Below, piece by piece: positions 1 through 12,385 of a stretch of DNA of 64,000 nucleotides. Source of the stretch: Mytilus californianus (Eukaryota > Mollusca > Bivalvia > Mytilida > Mytilidae); the NCBI RefSeq assembly GCF_021869535.1, contig NW_026262582.1:56680851-56744850 (forward strand), read 5' to 3'. Both the position numbers and the translations under genes were made by a program. The notes beneath the pieces are model-generated. The model ran no database searches. It was not told the DNA's origin and worked only from the letters and a program-made list of their open reading frames with translations. Position 1 is the first letter of the stretch; each line of letters begins with the position of its first letter.

Positions 1-1163
1 TGTGTACTCGTATCATTTATTTTAAGTTGTCTAGCCTCCAAAAGAACGCGAAGTTGCGTTTGTCTTTCTGTAACATTTTGCATCTGTTTACCTGTGTTAA
101 ATATTTGTTGTTCTAAACATATTTTCTTTGATGTAGTCATTTCCTTATTTATTTACAGTATTTTTTCAATTTTGTAATGCCCATGAGCCAGTGTAGTGAT
201 TCCATTGGTAAGATGTACCGTTTGTCATCATCAGCTGAGAGAGCTTTCTTGCAACACTCAAGCGTGTAGATTTGATACCCACGACTTCTGAACATATTCA
301 TGGTTAGGTAACTATCTTCATAGGTGTCTAGACATGTCTTGTAGTCGGCGAAAGTGAGTCATAATTTCACAGTGCTCTTCTTCACTCCTTTAGCCCATTT
401 TGATTTGCTTTCGCCAACCTTGAAGGCATACAACTTCGCTCGTAAACCCACAAACTCAGTCATAGACGATCCAGCACATTCATCTTTAAACATTCCAAGT
501 ACTTTCTTGTGCATACCCTTTTCAATGCCAGAAAAATGATTGCTTGGATAATTGGGTGTGTCAAATTACTGCTGCCTGTCGTTATTTATATCTTTGTAAA
601 CATCTGGAGTTTCCACATTGCAAAAAATGCTGTCGGTATCTGTGTAACATATGGTTGCTTTTTCTTTGTATGTTAGCTTCAGGTATTTATAAACAAAAGT
701 CTGTCATTAAAGTCTTCGATAGGTCAAGAATTGAAAACCCTAGATAAATCGGTTTGTCAAATTGTATCTTTGTCTTTTTGCATGTGAAAAGCTGCCAAGT
801 GTTCGCTAAAAACAACCCGACGATCAAAGTTGGATATGGCTATGAGTTTTAGCGCTTGTTTTTGATTGTTGACCAACTGAACGTCCACTCTCCTTCGTAT
901 GTTCTCCATTGTCTTGCCAAACACCGAGTTATTCATAGGTTTGACGAAATCTCTTTCAAAATCCGTCTTCGTAGCGGCTCGAAGTGTGGTGTTCAGGTCA
1001 ATATATTTTTCAACCATGGACTTTGGTTAAAATTAATCACCCCATGAATCTTCTCCAGCTTAAGTCCAAGTTCGAGATATTGTTTTAAGTTGACATAGAA
1101 AACTACATACTTCTCTTGGTCTCTTAAGGTTTGGCACCATTTTCTTCACTTTGTTCAACTATA

Positions 1164-2998
1164 TAGGTGTAATACCACCATTGATTTTCCCCTATTAGTC
1201 TTTGTTAAATTTGCACTTTTCAAAACATTGTGCAGAATATATCTTTGTTTCAAATAAAGAAATACTTGGCATGAGTAAAGTTTTATCCTGTCCAGTACTA
1301 TAGAAAAAATTTCACATAACATTTCATTGCATATAAGAAAATAACCATCACTGGAAGTTAACCAATCAAATTTTCCCCCTTTTTTAACCTGTGTACAAGC
1401 TTTAGTAACCATGTAACCTCAAGTTTCCAAAATATTTTATAGAAACCCCAAATAAAAAAATAATGGTGCTTTGAAATACCCAAGATATATGTTTATGACC
1501 CAGAAATGTTTTACTGCAATGAAATGTAGGATCAATTACCTACAACTGTCAAATTCAAGGGAATATTTTTTTAGACCTATTTTCGTATGCAACCGGATGT
1601 GACGTACTATGATTTGGTGGTATTACACCTAAAGAAGACTTTTTTGTTAAATAAACTGAATGTGACTTTTTTCCTTTGTAATACGGATTATTTCAAGCAT
1701 TCCTGTCAAGTTTTGTCATAATCAGTTCAATAATTTGAGAAAAATCTAGTATAATGTTAGACGACATCTACAGCGATTCGAGCAAAATTTCTTCTAAAAA
1801 TCCAAACCCAGCCGCATCATGATAGAATATAGTGTGGACCAATAAATGATCAAATATTTATCTCATCTGCCTACAAACAGTTGAATATGATACAAAAGAT
1901 GACTTTAGGATGATAAATAGTACTAATGGACCTCTTTGTCTTCCTTATAAGGTCTCTTTTGGTCCATTTATACCTCTCATTTCCTCAAAATTTCTACTTT
2001 TTAGGCCAATAAATAAAAATTCTGGGGTAACTTTCACTCATTTATGATAGAAATGTTATAATAAATGATTAATTGAAGTATTCAAGCTGAATGAACTATC
2101 CGTATAAAAGTTTGCTGTCTCCAAGGAGGTTTCAATAAGTCCTTACGTAAAACTTAAATTTACGCCGCGTCCCAGAGAGGGACATAAAAAGCTTCTCTTT
2201 TGGTGAATAACTTGTTGTTACTGCTTTAAAAATAATTTCATTTACTTAAAACTATATATTTATTTAAGTATTTCCTAGGAAAAAATTTCTAGTATAGCAG
2301 AATATAATAAATAAGGAGAAAAAGCTCACCCAAACTCTAAGTATGGCTTGTTCTGTCAACTAATATTCATGGTAAAGTCCTATTTCAAGGAAATTTTCTT
2401 ATAAAATGTGTTTTGGAGACTCAATCCACTCAGAATATTTCATTATTTGTAATATTTCACTTAAACAGCAAGAAATTTTAACACATGAGAGTACTCACAA
2501 GGTCAAAAGTGCATGTACAGCTTCCCATATTAGGTGTAATACCACCATTGATTTTCCCCTATTAGTCTTTGTTAAATTTGCACTTTTCAAAACATTGTGC
2601 AGAATATATCTTTGTTTCAAATAAAGAAATACTTGGCATGAGTAAAGTTTTATCCTGTCCAGTACTATAGAAAAAATTTCACATAACATTTCATTGCATA
2701 TAAGAAAATAACCATCACTGGAAGTTAACCAATCAAATTTTCCCCCTTTTTTAACCTGTGTACAAGCTTTAGTAACCATGTAACCTCAAGTTTCCAAAAT
2801 ATTTTATAGAAACCCCAAATAAAAAAATAATGGTGCTTTGAAATACCCAAGATATATGTTTATGACCCAGAAATGTTTTACTGCAATGAAATGTAGGATC
2901 AATTACCTACAACTGTCAAATTCAAGGGAATATTTTTTTAGACCTATTTTCGTATGCAACCGGATGTGACGTACTATGATTTGGTGGTATTACACCTA
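1164..2998. mobile_element. Insertion with two 466-bp direct repeats, each bounded by inverted termini
   Basis: It splits the minus-strand polymerase relic. Segments 1165-1630 and 2532-2997 are near-identical 466-bp direct repeats. Each starts AGGTGTAATACCACCA and ends TGGTGGTATTACACCT, so each repeat alone looks like a MITE. The outer ends also form a pair, and the flanks are compatible with a TA target duplication (TA at 1162-1163 and 2999-3000, with element ends extended by T/A). The 0.9-kb centre (1631-2531) shows no protein I recognise. The short ORF in each repeat is simply shared sequence. It could be a tandem MITE pair that trapped a spacer, or a composite non-autonomous Tc1/mariner-type element. 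Confidence 0.7.
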
Positions 2999-3689
2999 TA
3001 GTATCTGGACCCAGTGGATAGTCATTGTGATAGTCGTGAAGCTCTTTGGGATATTTCAAATCTACCTACAACACATACCCTTGATTATCTTCAGCGGTGA
3101 GGGTCTCCAGGGCTGGCATTTCTTCGGGAGTAATCCACGTTAACCCAACGGTCGGTAAGTGTTTATTCACAGCCCATCCATACAAGTTGTTAGCGTCTAC
3201 GTACATCAAGTGGTTTGTTGGTTTGATAGCATCATACCACCTCGACGTATGGGTTCTTGACTTTGGAGTAACGCTGAGTTACGACAGTGACTCCTCCCCT
3301 AATCCCTTTTTCATACATCAAAAGCATATCCGGATCTGTAAGAAGGTCAAGCTTTACACTGGTAATCTTCAATGCTGCATCACAGGCAAGGCCCGGTGCT
3401 GTTTAGTACCACGCAGGGTCGAATTGATAATTCTTCGAGCAAAGGTCTCTGAAATTCTCAAACACATAGTAGGAGCACATCCATCTTCAGATACAGATCA
3501 TGGTACTCTCTCATGCTGGTAATTCCTATTTCCTTCCACACTCTCTGTGCGTGTTCATAGTCTGCATTGGTCACTCCCTCATTAGTGAGGGTATTGTGAA
3601 AGTCTTTCCTAGATGGCAACTCTGTGACTTGGAGTTTCTCAAACCCATCCATTTAATCATATGGGGATACACCTTTTCGCAGAAGCAAT

Positions 3690-4440
3690 TCAACGTTCAC
3701 AGATGGCGTTGATGTGTCCAAAGGTATATCGTAACCTTCATCCATAACTTTGTTAGTAAATGCGAACACCTTTCGAGTATCTTGTTCTGTAAGATAGGAA
3801 AAAACGACCCAAATCAATGCTTTGTTTTACAAGCTACACATAACATAGTTCACCATCGATATTGTAGTATGTACCTCTGTTTTCCTTTAACTTTTTAGCC
3901 AGTGCATAAAGGTCCGGTCGCAGTGTAACGATTGAGTCCATAATATGTCTCATTCCACTGTAAAATTCTTTGTACAATTTTGGATCATCGGGTGTTAGTG
4001 TTACCCGTCTCTCAATGATAATGGCTAAAAAATGTGCTTTGACATCATTCCGAGTTTTGTTATTTCGTGTCATCCAATCTGCCATATACTTTTCCCTGTT
4101 CACAATGTAAGAGTCAAGCCCAACACAGTTGATATCATTGTCGTGACAATACCAGTCTCCTGACAAAAAGTGTGTCTAATCTTCCGACTGATGTTTTGAA
4201 TATCAAGTTTTTCATCAGTCCAATATCTACCAATACCATTTCTCTGGAAATATCTCATTTCGCATTCTCCTCGCTTGTTAACCCGAGTCAAATTATCTTT
4301 CATAAGTGTTAATTGTGCATTTTTGACCAACTTAACACCTTTGATACATCGACTTCCAAACTCAAAGTCGTCGGCATGAGTAACAATGTACTCCATTTTT
4401 ACGTTTATCAATGATCTCTCGCAGTTAAATTCTCAGACCG
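3690..4440 (-). pseudogene. Fragment of an unrelated polymerase/primase-like protein inside the polB relic
   Basis: Minus-strand frames 4100-4411 and 3834-4166 encode a protein with blocks RYFQRNGIGRYWTDEKL, YIVNREKYMADWM and TYYNIDGE. These do not match either Polinton polymerase in this window and sit exactly where the polymerase sequence is interrupted; the polymerase resumes on both sides. The two frames join through a frame change near 4165, where a short segment seems to be missing. From memory, the pattern resembles a replication-protein family found in large DNA viruses and some plant and algal genomes, but I cannot confirm this without a search. It may be captured DNA or a transposed fragment. 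Confidence 0.4.
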
Positions 4441-6469
4441 TTCTCCGATTTAGATGGTATAACGTTATACAATTCAGGATCCAGCGGTTTGTTACACAAC
4501 ACTTTTTGCATATTCTTAAAATCTTCAGCAGGGGTTGCATTCACCAATTTCTCTAGACTCGTATTCATAAACGTAAAGCTTCTACAAATTTCAAATGTTG
4601 ATTAAGTGGTTTCATATTACCATCCTTTGATTTGTATTCACTTACTTGAGTTCTTTTTGTGAATAGGATGTATTTCTACTCGGTGTTGGGAATACATGTA
4701 TTCGGTCCTTCTGTTGATCTAAGGTACTTAATGAAAAGGTGACTGTCATACCCAGCCAGATTATGAAAATACACATGTATAAAATTTGGCACTTTATTCT
4801 TCAAGTTACACTCGCTGTGTGCCGCGCCTCTGTACTTACCGGTAAAGTGGCAGTGATCTCTTACTTTATCCTCTCCTAGAGCGTTGTCACATAGCCAGCA
4901 CTGTGTTGCTGTCTAATAATCACTCTTATCCTCCGTAGTCATTACCATCCGGTTTTTTGAAGTCATTCTCGGAGTAAATGGCTTTGATATCTTTCTCAAG
5001 TCCTTCAACAAAAATCTGCTCCACATCTTCTCCTTCCTTTTGCATAGTGTAGAGTACCAACTCCTTAGTAAAGACACTTTCATCGATCAAAGCATTTAAT
5101 GTAATAACAAAATCCCGACGGTATATGCTTTTGATAGGCTTTGTTGTGTCGTTTTTCTGCAATAGTTTTCTCTGGTTTGGATTTTACTTTTTCAGTGAAG
5201 CACTCAATGTCTGCATAAACCACAAAAGGAACTCTCATGGATCTGTCGTGGTTATTAAAGCTTTGGTAGGCTCTTCCACCAGGCATCCCAATCTTAACTG
5301 CTTTGTTGTTAACGCAATACTCTTTATGTTGTGAAAGTGGTTTAAGCACCTGTAGCATAAATGAATCTCACCGTCATGTTTAGATTTCTGTTTCGAAATC
5401 AGCCAGGACATATTCTTAATCCAACAGTAGTGTTTTCGTCCATTACCTTCTATCAGCAACAAGTTGGTGTTTCTATCCCGCTCTTCAGCAATATCTGAAT
5501 AACGTAATTGGTATATCTCACTACCATCATCGATTCCATATACATTGACTGCTAAGGTAGGGTTGATTTTCTCAAACTTGCTAATATCCTTAAGGCTCAA
5601 CGGGAATTCCAATCCTTCCAGGCTTAGTTAATTATTCCACCTGCAGTACTGATTCCACCTATCGTACACTTTTGGTCTACCTCCTCATGATGCACTGCTG
5701 AAAGTATGGCCCACTTAAAACACTTATCTTTGTTTTTTACAGCAATCAGCTTTCTTGTCTTTGATCCATTTCGGTAGGTCTACGTACTGTGAACCAGATA
5801 ATGGTTTGTGTTTGTTGATGTTAAGTTGCAATTTCACAATTTCATTTAATGTCAAACCACTCTTCTCAGTGTCCACTGAGTAATCTTTTTTCCAATTATT
5901 TGCTCCATCTCTTCCAAAGTTTCAATTGGGTCGGTAGTTTCGGTAAATATTTGATTTCCGGGATTAAAGTCTCCCTTTTCGAATCGCTATCTTTTCCTGT
6001 GGGGTTAATTTTTACAAAGACACAGTGTAACACCACATTAATTTTAGCCCCTTTCAATCCCAAATTATCGATTATCTCCTTCCTTTTTGCTCGAGTTATC
6101 TCAAGAAAGGTCGGGATATCCATTTCGGCATTCGGTGTTATTTCCCATGTAGCTAATGCATTTTTTATGGATTTCTCATTAGTTCATATACCTTAATCAT
6201 AAACTTCTTATCTTTTTCAATCATTTTACTTTACTCTGTCAATAGGTGATTTTTAAGTAACCTACGTATCCCTTTCAACCCAAGTTGTTTTGCCTCGGTC
6301 ACGATCTCCTTTCTTGTTTCTTGTCAATAACAATTTCTTTCATTTTTTTAGTTTAAAAGAATAGAAAGCATATAATTAGCACTCATGTTGGTTTATAGTT
6401 TGACTGTTTTAATAACTGTATTCAATAACTTGTTTAGTCCAGTTGTTTGGATTAAATATTTTTTTTCTT

Positions 6470-6988
6470 ATTTCCCTTTTACTGGTGATGTGATGTCTAT
6501 GATAAATCATAGTCGTAAAATTCTTACCCTCCTTTGTTCGAGTATTTCATTCCATAGCCGGCAATCTTAAATTTCCGGAGTGGAATCAATTTCTCCAACC
6601 GTCCAATCTTTTTGCTCAGGCGACTTCATACCCAAACTTCAACTTTCCCCCCTAACCTGTCCAAACACAAAAGTCGACTTTCCCCATACTTTCCTAAGTA
6701 CACTTTTATATCATCGATTTGATATCTCCTACCTGTTGGTAATTCTTCCCACTTTAATGCTTTTTCGTTACCATCTTTTTCTCTTCTTTCCATATTACAT
6801 TTCTCTTCTTCCGTAAGAGTTGACAGATCAGATATATTTGACATATTTATGCAATTTTTACACGTGTGCATGCAAAACAAATTTCTTGGTAGAGGGATCT
6901 TAATACAGCACAAACAACATTTTCCAAAAGACCAAAAAAGTGAAAAAGTATATTTAAACAAAACGCATTTGACTAACAGGTCGAACAA
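6470..6988 (-). pseudogene. Relic of the small terminal Polinton protein (KWEELPTG family)
   Basis: The minus-strand reading includes a Lys-rich N-terminal part, then LKWEELPTGRRYQI and a GESRLLCLD segment ending in EVWV, followed by a stop. Similar sequence continues past the stop (SRL, KK) to about 6470. The same pattern (LKWKELPTGVIYKI, then a Gly/Lys segment and RVWACSIL) occurs in the 120-aa ORF at 49609-49971 beside the right terminus of the 17-kb Polinton. The family is therefore shared by two independent elements. No function can be assigned; a nucleic-acid-binding role is only a guess. Here it lies upstream of the polymerase in the same orientation, unlike in the other element. Confidence 0.6.
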
Positions 6989-9200
6989 CGGATGTTCTTA
7001 AACCCTGCTGACTGCCATTGGCGATTGCCAAATAAACGTATCACAAGTTGTAACAAAATGGATCTTAATTATTAATTTAATACCAAACAGAAAACTATAA
7101 ACTTGCGGAAAAGATGGTATACCGCAAAGATGAGGTGCAAAAATGCGTACACCATATCCGGATATATATATATATATTCTTTTAAGTTTTTTTTTATTTA
7201 TGTTTTTAGGGTTAGGGGTTAGGGTTAGGGGTTAGGGTTAGGTTTAGGGTTAAACATTTCATTTTTTATACATTTTACCTAAATTTCAGGATAGTGTGGC
7301 AGAACTGTCAATTCTCTACTATTGTTTTTGCTCAAAACACAAAAGAGGGTGAACAAATTCTCATTTAAGGGCAATCACTACTATGAAGAGTGACAGTCCA
7401 CTAACTATATCGACAAAATTTAATTTTTTTTGTGGATCTTGCCCTGCTGATCATTTTTTATATTTAAATTTTCTATTTATCTGTTATAATTTTTATCATA
7501 TAAGGCAAATCGCAAAAAAAATGATAAAAATCGTCATTAAAGGGCAATAACTCCATTAAGGAGTCGTCAGAAAATTTTCTCTACATTGTCTTAAATGTAG
7601 ATCTTGTCTTGCTGATCATTTTTGCTCATTTTAGTTCTATCTATCTATTATAATTTTTAAGATATTAGGCAACATGCAAAAAAAATGGGAAAAATCGTCA
7701 TCAAGTATGCAGTGTCGAAATCGTCAGTCGACTCCTAATTAGAGTTATTGTCCTTTGACGGCGATTTTTACCATTTTTTTTTTTGGAATTTTTGCCTATT
7801 TCTTAAAAATTATAATAGATAGATGGAGACTAAAATAAATTTGAAACTTATAGAGGGGAATAGTAATGATAGTAATACACTGGGAACTATAGTGGAACAA
7901 TGAGTGATAAGTAGGACCGATGTAAACTGAATTTTAGAATTCAATGAATTATGCGCTTTAAGTAGAAAAGTTGACAATCTTGAAAAAAATGTGGGGCAAA
8001 GCAAAACAATATATCGCCAGCATCAAGTAAACAGGTACATGGCAATGAAATGAATGTGCTTAAATACAAGATTTTGCGTCTCATTCTGAAGAAAAGTCTA
8101 GTTTTCACAAGCCTGTGCATTGAAACTGTAAAAACAAGTTCAGGCGATTACTACGCCAAACACTAGAAATAGATTTTACATATTGAGTTTTGTCTTGATA
8201 TGCTATCAGTTCAATTGAAAATGAATTTCTGAACTTGTCATAACTGAATCACTATGTTTATAGTTAAGTTTAAACGACAGTATACGTAGCGCAACCGAGT
8301 CAGACTGTTAAACTCATGACTCGGGGGATCATTCAAATACTTTTTCTGATTTTATAGCAAAGACAGTCTCAATTTTAAGATTTGTTAGACATTTAAAGGT
8401 ATAGGATACATAAAGATAATGGGATAATAAAGGTATAGTCATTTATAAATGGACTTTTACAAGGGGAATAGTATGACAATAAGGTGGTGTGGTATTATTG
8501 ACAATGAGACGACTATTAACCAAAGTCCAAATGAAATGGATGCAAGTTAGTATAGGGCAGTACGACCTTCAATAATTAGCAAACCTCATTTAATATAGTC
8601 AGCATTAAAACACATGACAAATTACCTTCTTTATACTTAATGGCGAATCAATGGTGAAGAGGACGGAGACCTCGAGTCCAAGAACGGCTATTGTTGTAGA
8701 TTACCACATCAGTTATGTATATTTTATAAATAAATTTTGAATTATAAGTTTTTATAATTATTTTTTTTTCTGTAGAGACATTGTCGATTATCTTTTTACT
8801 TGTCGTGTAAATAATGTACATGTATATGGATGTGAAAAAAAACTTAATATATGCAGGAAAGTGTAGAAGAGATATGCATGAAGTGATGACAACAAAAAAA
8901 CTAAAGGCTCTAAACAGCCTGTGTGGCTCACCTACATCTTCAACAACAGCCACTTCTTAGTAAAAATCATTATTAAATCATTATTAACATCAGTTGTGTC
9001 GACGTGCTTGTAGATCTTATCTTGCTGATATTTTTTCATTTTTAAAGTTTTGTATTTATCGATTATAGTTTTCAAGATAATAGACAAACAAACGCCAAAA
9101 TGGTAAAACTTATTATTAAAGGGCAATAACTCCAATTATAAGTCGACAGAAGATTTCATCCATATAGTTGATTTATAGATCTTGTCTTGCTGATCATTTT
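6989..9200. repeat. Gene-free repeat region with TTAGGG-type interstitial repeats and dispersed bivalve repeats
   Basis: An AT dinucleotide run lies near 7161-7178. A short array of TTAGGG and TTAGGGG variants lies at about 7207-7252. Around 7370-7450, 7545-7640, 7735-7810 (inverted), 8960-9060 and 9115-9210 there are diverged copies of one repeat with the phrase GGGCAATAACTCC and a GATCTTGTCTTGCTGATCAT block. About 8455-8600 holds an inverted copy of the bivalve repeat whose forward form ends in CATACCACATCTTC. No coding sequence is supported. Confidence 0.6.
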
Positions 9201-9368
9201 TGCTATTTAAAGTATATATCTATAGAATAATGACGCAAAAAAGACGTAATGAGGTCGTGTTGGGACTGTGTGTGAACGGGATGAACATGCTAAAAACCAA
9301 CTCGGTCTGTGTACACACGTACATCGTTTTGACGCCAGACCACACACACCATGGCATCGCACGTCCCT

Positions 9369-9740
9369 AGTACGGCAATTCCGTTCGTAGTACGCCCTTC
9401 TAGTTTTAAGTACGTTGCCACTCCGTCTAATTGCAGAACGGGAAGGTCGGCCGGAAATTTTAAGCAGGCTCAATGTTCTGGAGCACCATTCCCGATCGTA
9501 AACAGACCGTTAAAAGTTGCTACTTCTTCCTCCCGGTTTGCACACAGTTTAAGGCAATTCCGTTCGTAGTACGTCCATCTAGTTTTAAGTACGTTGCCAC
9601 TCCGTCTAATTGCAGAACGGGAAGGTCGGCCGGAAATTTTGAGCAAGCACAATGTTCTGGAGCACCATTCCCGATCGTAAACAGACCGTTAAAAGCTGCT
9701 ACTTAGTCTTCTCGGTTTGCTCACAGTTTGAGGCTAATTG
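9369..9740. repeat. 179-bp tandem repeat (two copies) with an inverted partial copy at 10271-10437
   Basis: The block beginning GGCAATTCCGTTCGTAGTAC at 9374 recurs at 9553, a period of 179 bp, with a few substitutions. A reverse-complement copy (GTACTACGAACGGAATTGCC) lies at 10271-10437. The short ORFs on both strands here only reflect the repeat and differ by frame, so I do not call a gene. A bivalve repeat terminus (CATTCCCCATTTCCATTCTC) lies at about 10098-10125. Confidence 0.7.
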
Positions 9741-10439
9741 GCTACATTTTCCAGAACGTAGTGAGAATCAGTTTGGTGTGACGGGGGCTTTACCCTTACA
9801 CTCTTCAAATGCTAAACATAACTCTAAATTAAAACATGATTCCCTAAACACAAAACAAATAAACGGCCTAGGGTTCTACAAAAAGGAATAATGTGGTCTA
9901 TAAACGAAGGTGCGATATTGAAATGTTTATAAATACCAAAACATAATAAACGATAAATAATTCGCACGTACCTGAAATAATGTTTAAGGGAGACAATGTC
10001 CCCTTTTCTCTGTCTTGCGAACAAGCCTTGTGTATTAGTGCATTTAAAAAGGAGAAACTGGTTTCTGTCTTGCCTTTTTAGGTGTAAACATGTAAAACAC
10101 ATTCCCCATTTCCATTCTCAATTTTATTTAATTTAATCGTATCAAAATAAATCATCCAAAAACAAATGTGACTGGATGTTGATTTCCATCACCTTTTAAA
10201 GGTCTTTCTCTGTGAAGTTTTTCATGCTTTAGATATTTGTCCCTGCACCTTATGCAATCAACAACCCATCGAATGGTGCTCCAGAACATTGTGCCTGCTC
10301 AAAATTTCCGGCCGACCTTCCCGTTCTGCAATTAGACGGAGTGGCAAAGTACTTAAAACTAGATGGACGTACTACGAACGGAATTGCCTTAAACTGTGTG
10401 CAAACCGAGAGGAAGAAGTAGCAACTTTTACTGTTTTTC

Positions 10440-11549
10440 GGAAAGGAAGAATATATTCGCGACTGGTTGAAACAATTGTTTCGTTCTTATCACAACGTTA
10501 AACTCTCCTAAAACTACAGGGCCTACTGGTTTGGAAAGCAGACAACATAGTATACATCGAACGAGAAATTGCATCTATTATCTCAACAATTTTCGTTTCA
10601 ATAACACAAAAATCGCTCTATTGTCTGAAAACCTTCATGAAAATCTCACATCAATTCATTTAAATGTACATGTATTATAAAAAAAATCCTACTAAAATTT
10701 GATCAATGTGTTCATTTTCTGAAAATTGGAGACGTTTTGTCATAGTAAGCGGCCATTATTTGATTGGCATATTTATTCATGAAAAGTTTCATTGTTCAGC
10801 ATTTGACCTTTGGTATGTGTCTTCGCCCATTTATATTACAAGTCTTATATAGCCACGCTTTAATCATTAATATTACGCTTTTCGTGCATTAAATCCGTAA
10901 ATTCGTAAAAGGCGTGGTTTATATATAATATAAAAGAATTGCTACAAACCCCCGTTCAAACCAATACAAACTTACAGCTATCATCTCGGATATTTCAGAT
11001 ATGTTGGCATTGGAAAGATGTAACGGAGAAATGATTAATTTTAAAAGAAAGGCGAAAGATCCCAAACGAATATTCGAACTCCTAAGTCGAAGACAAACTA
11101 AAAACGCCATGGAAACTCAACATATACTCCCATATATATGGTTATTTAGATGGCGTCTAGACTAAAATACACACGAAATGCTGATATATATTATCGAGTC
11201 AATGCATTGTTAATTGTTTATTTTAGACTTCTTGTAATTGGGATATACGTTTTATTATGTTATACAATCATTTGAGTCAAATCGGTGAACACGAATTTGA
11301 CAGCTAATGCCCCTTTAAAACGAATATCACTTATTTTCAGAACTGATTTGAAAAAAGAATCTAAGGATTTTTCTCAGCTTTTTCTCGTTTTATCCATTTT
11401 ATACAGTAGGTCGGGGTGATGTTACGACACTCACAATAATTGACGGTGGACGCTATTTAGGCCCTTTTCTAAAGAATGACTCTAGGTTCTGGACGATGTT
11501 AATGTCTCCTGTCATAACATGAGAACTGGGGCCATAAAAGTATTTGGAA
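10440..11549. other. Gene-free stretch with a truncated MITE copy
   Basis: Nothing coding is evident. About 11130-11320 is related to the last ~195 bp of the element at 20122-20796 and ends in the same GACAGCTAATGCCCCTTT terminus. The remainder is AT-rich unique-looking sequence. Confidence 0.5.
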
Positions 11550-12385
11550 TTAAGAATAACAATACGCAGTTATGATTTGGACGATTTCATACTCAGGACT
11601 GCAATATGTAATATTGTTGCAATCCTCCAAAAGTTCATGTAATCTATTGACAGGTAAAGAACAGAGCTTGGTTGACAGATAATGTCTGTATTTGTTTTTA
11701 GAAATAGTAATTAGGTCCGAAATATTTGTAACAAATTTTCTCTTATTGCGATTTATTCTACGTCCATGAAAACGGCTTTTACGTACATTTTTAGAAACGA
11801 TTACATCTAAAATGTTAACAGAATGGGTTCTTGATATATTACCAATTCCCATAAAATGTTAACAGAATGGGTTCTTGATATATTACCAATTCCCATAAAA
11901 TGTTAACAGAATGGGTTCTTGATATATTACCAATTCCCATAAAATGTTAACAGAATGGGTTCTTGATATATTACCAATTCCCATAAAATGTTAACAGAAT
12001 GGGTTCTTGATATATTACCAATTCCCATAAAATGTTAACAGAATGGGTTCTTGATATATTACCAATTCCCATTAAATGTTAACAGAATGGGTTCTTGATA
12101 TATTACCAATTCCCATAAAATTATCATTAAGACCAAGAGGATAAACAGTTGGTAATTTTGTAATCCAATTTAATTCATTTTTGTTTTAGTGATCGTACAC
12201 AGTTTAATCTAAAAGTTGAACTGTTAAATATTAAATATGGTTAGTATGCTTCTTAAGATGTTGATAAACGATACTTTTAAATATTTGGGACCTTCAATAA
12301 CGAGAAAGTAGTTCTTGCGTGCGTTAAGATAAATAGCGCCCGTTTTCTCCTACGTACTGAACACCACAGCCCGGTTTGTTTCAGG
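11550..12385 (-). pseudogene. 3' end of a Penelope-like retroelement (GIY-YIG endonuclease region), decayed
   Basis: The minus strand reads VQYVGENGR near 12338-12362, a match to the GIY-YIG endonuclease core. It then shows fragments of a downstream helix, then WITKLPTVYPLGLNDN near 12120-12175, a pattern I associate with the end of GIY-YIG domains in Penelope-like elements. The ORF then continues at 11550-11852 with a basic segment and ends CSPEYEIVQIITAYC. Stops and frameshifts separate the parts. A 44-bp tandem repeat (11809-12116) has expanded inside this coding region. The reverse transcriptase part is not visible, as expected for a 5'-truncated copy. Confidence 0.6.
11809..12116. repeat. 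Seven head-to-tail copies of a 44-bp unit
   Basis: Units start at 11809, 11853, 11897, 11941, 11985, 12029 and 12073, each opening with AAAATGTTAACAGAATGGGT and closing CCAATTCCCAT. The only clear variant is ATTAAATG at the start of the seventh. The near-identity points to recent expansion. Because 44 is not a multiple of three, the expansion shifts the frame of the retroelement ORF it arose in. Confidence 0.95.

Larger units (their letters stand above)
170..6230 (-). pseudogene. Decayed Polinton-type protein-primed DNA polymerase B (second element, C-terminus toward position 1)
   Basis: Pieces of one family B polymerase can be read on the minus strand in the correct order from about 6200 down to about 170, with many frameshifts and stops. 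An N-terminal domain lies at 5896-6123, a linker region at 5235-5612, and an exonuclease domain with VYADIECF at 5080-5358. A Cys/His cluster containing RDHCHFTGKYRGAAH lies near 4740-4925. Motif A (DANNLYGWAV) is near 3165-3205, motif B (NNSVFGKTMEN) near 890-935, and motif C (YTDTDSIF) near 600-650. The same blocks occur in the polymerase at 34006-37429, but the two sequences are clearly diverged, so this is a different lineage rather than a recent duplicate. It is interrupted at about 3690-4440 and at 1164-2998. Any further structural genes of this element would lie left of the window. Confidence 0.88.

Noticed and set aside
1155-2779. The repeated 85-94-aa minus-strand ORF as a gene
   Set aside because: It lies in a MITE-like 466-bp repeat present twice, runs across its terminus, and shows no domain.
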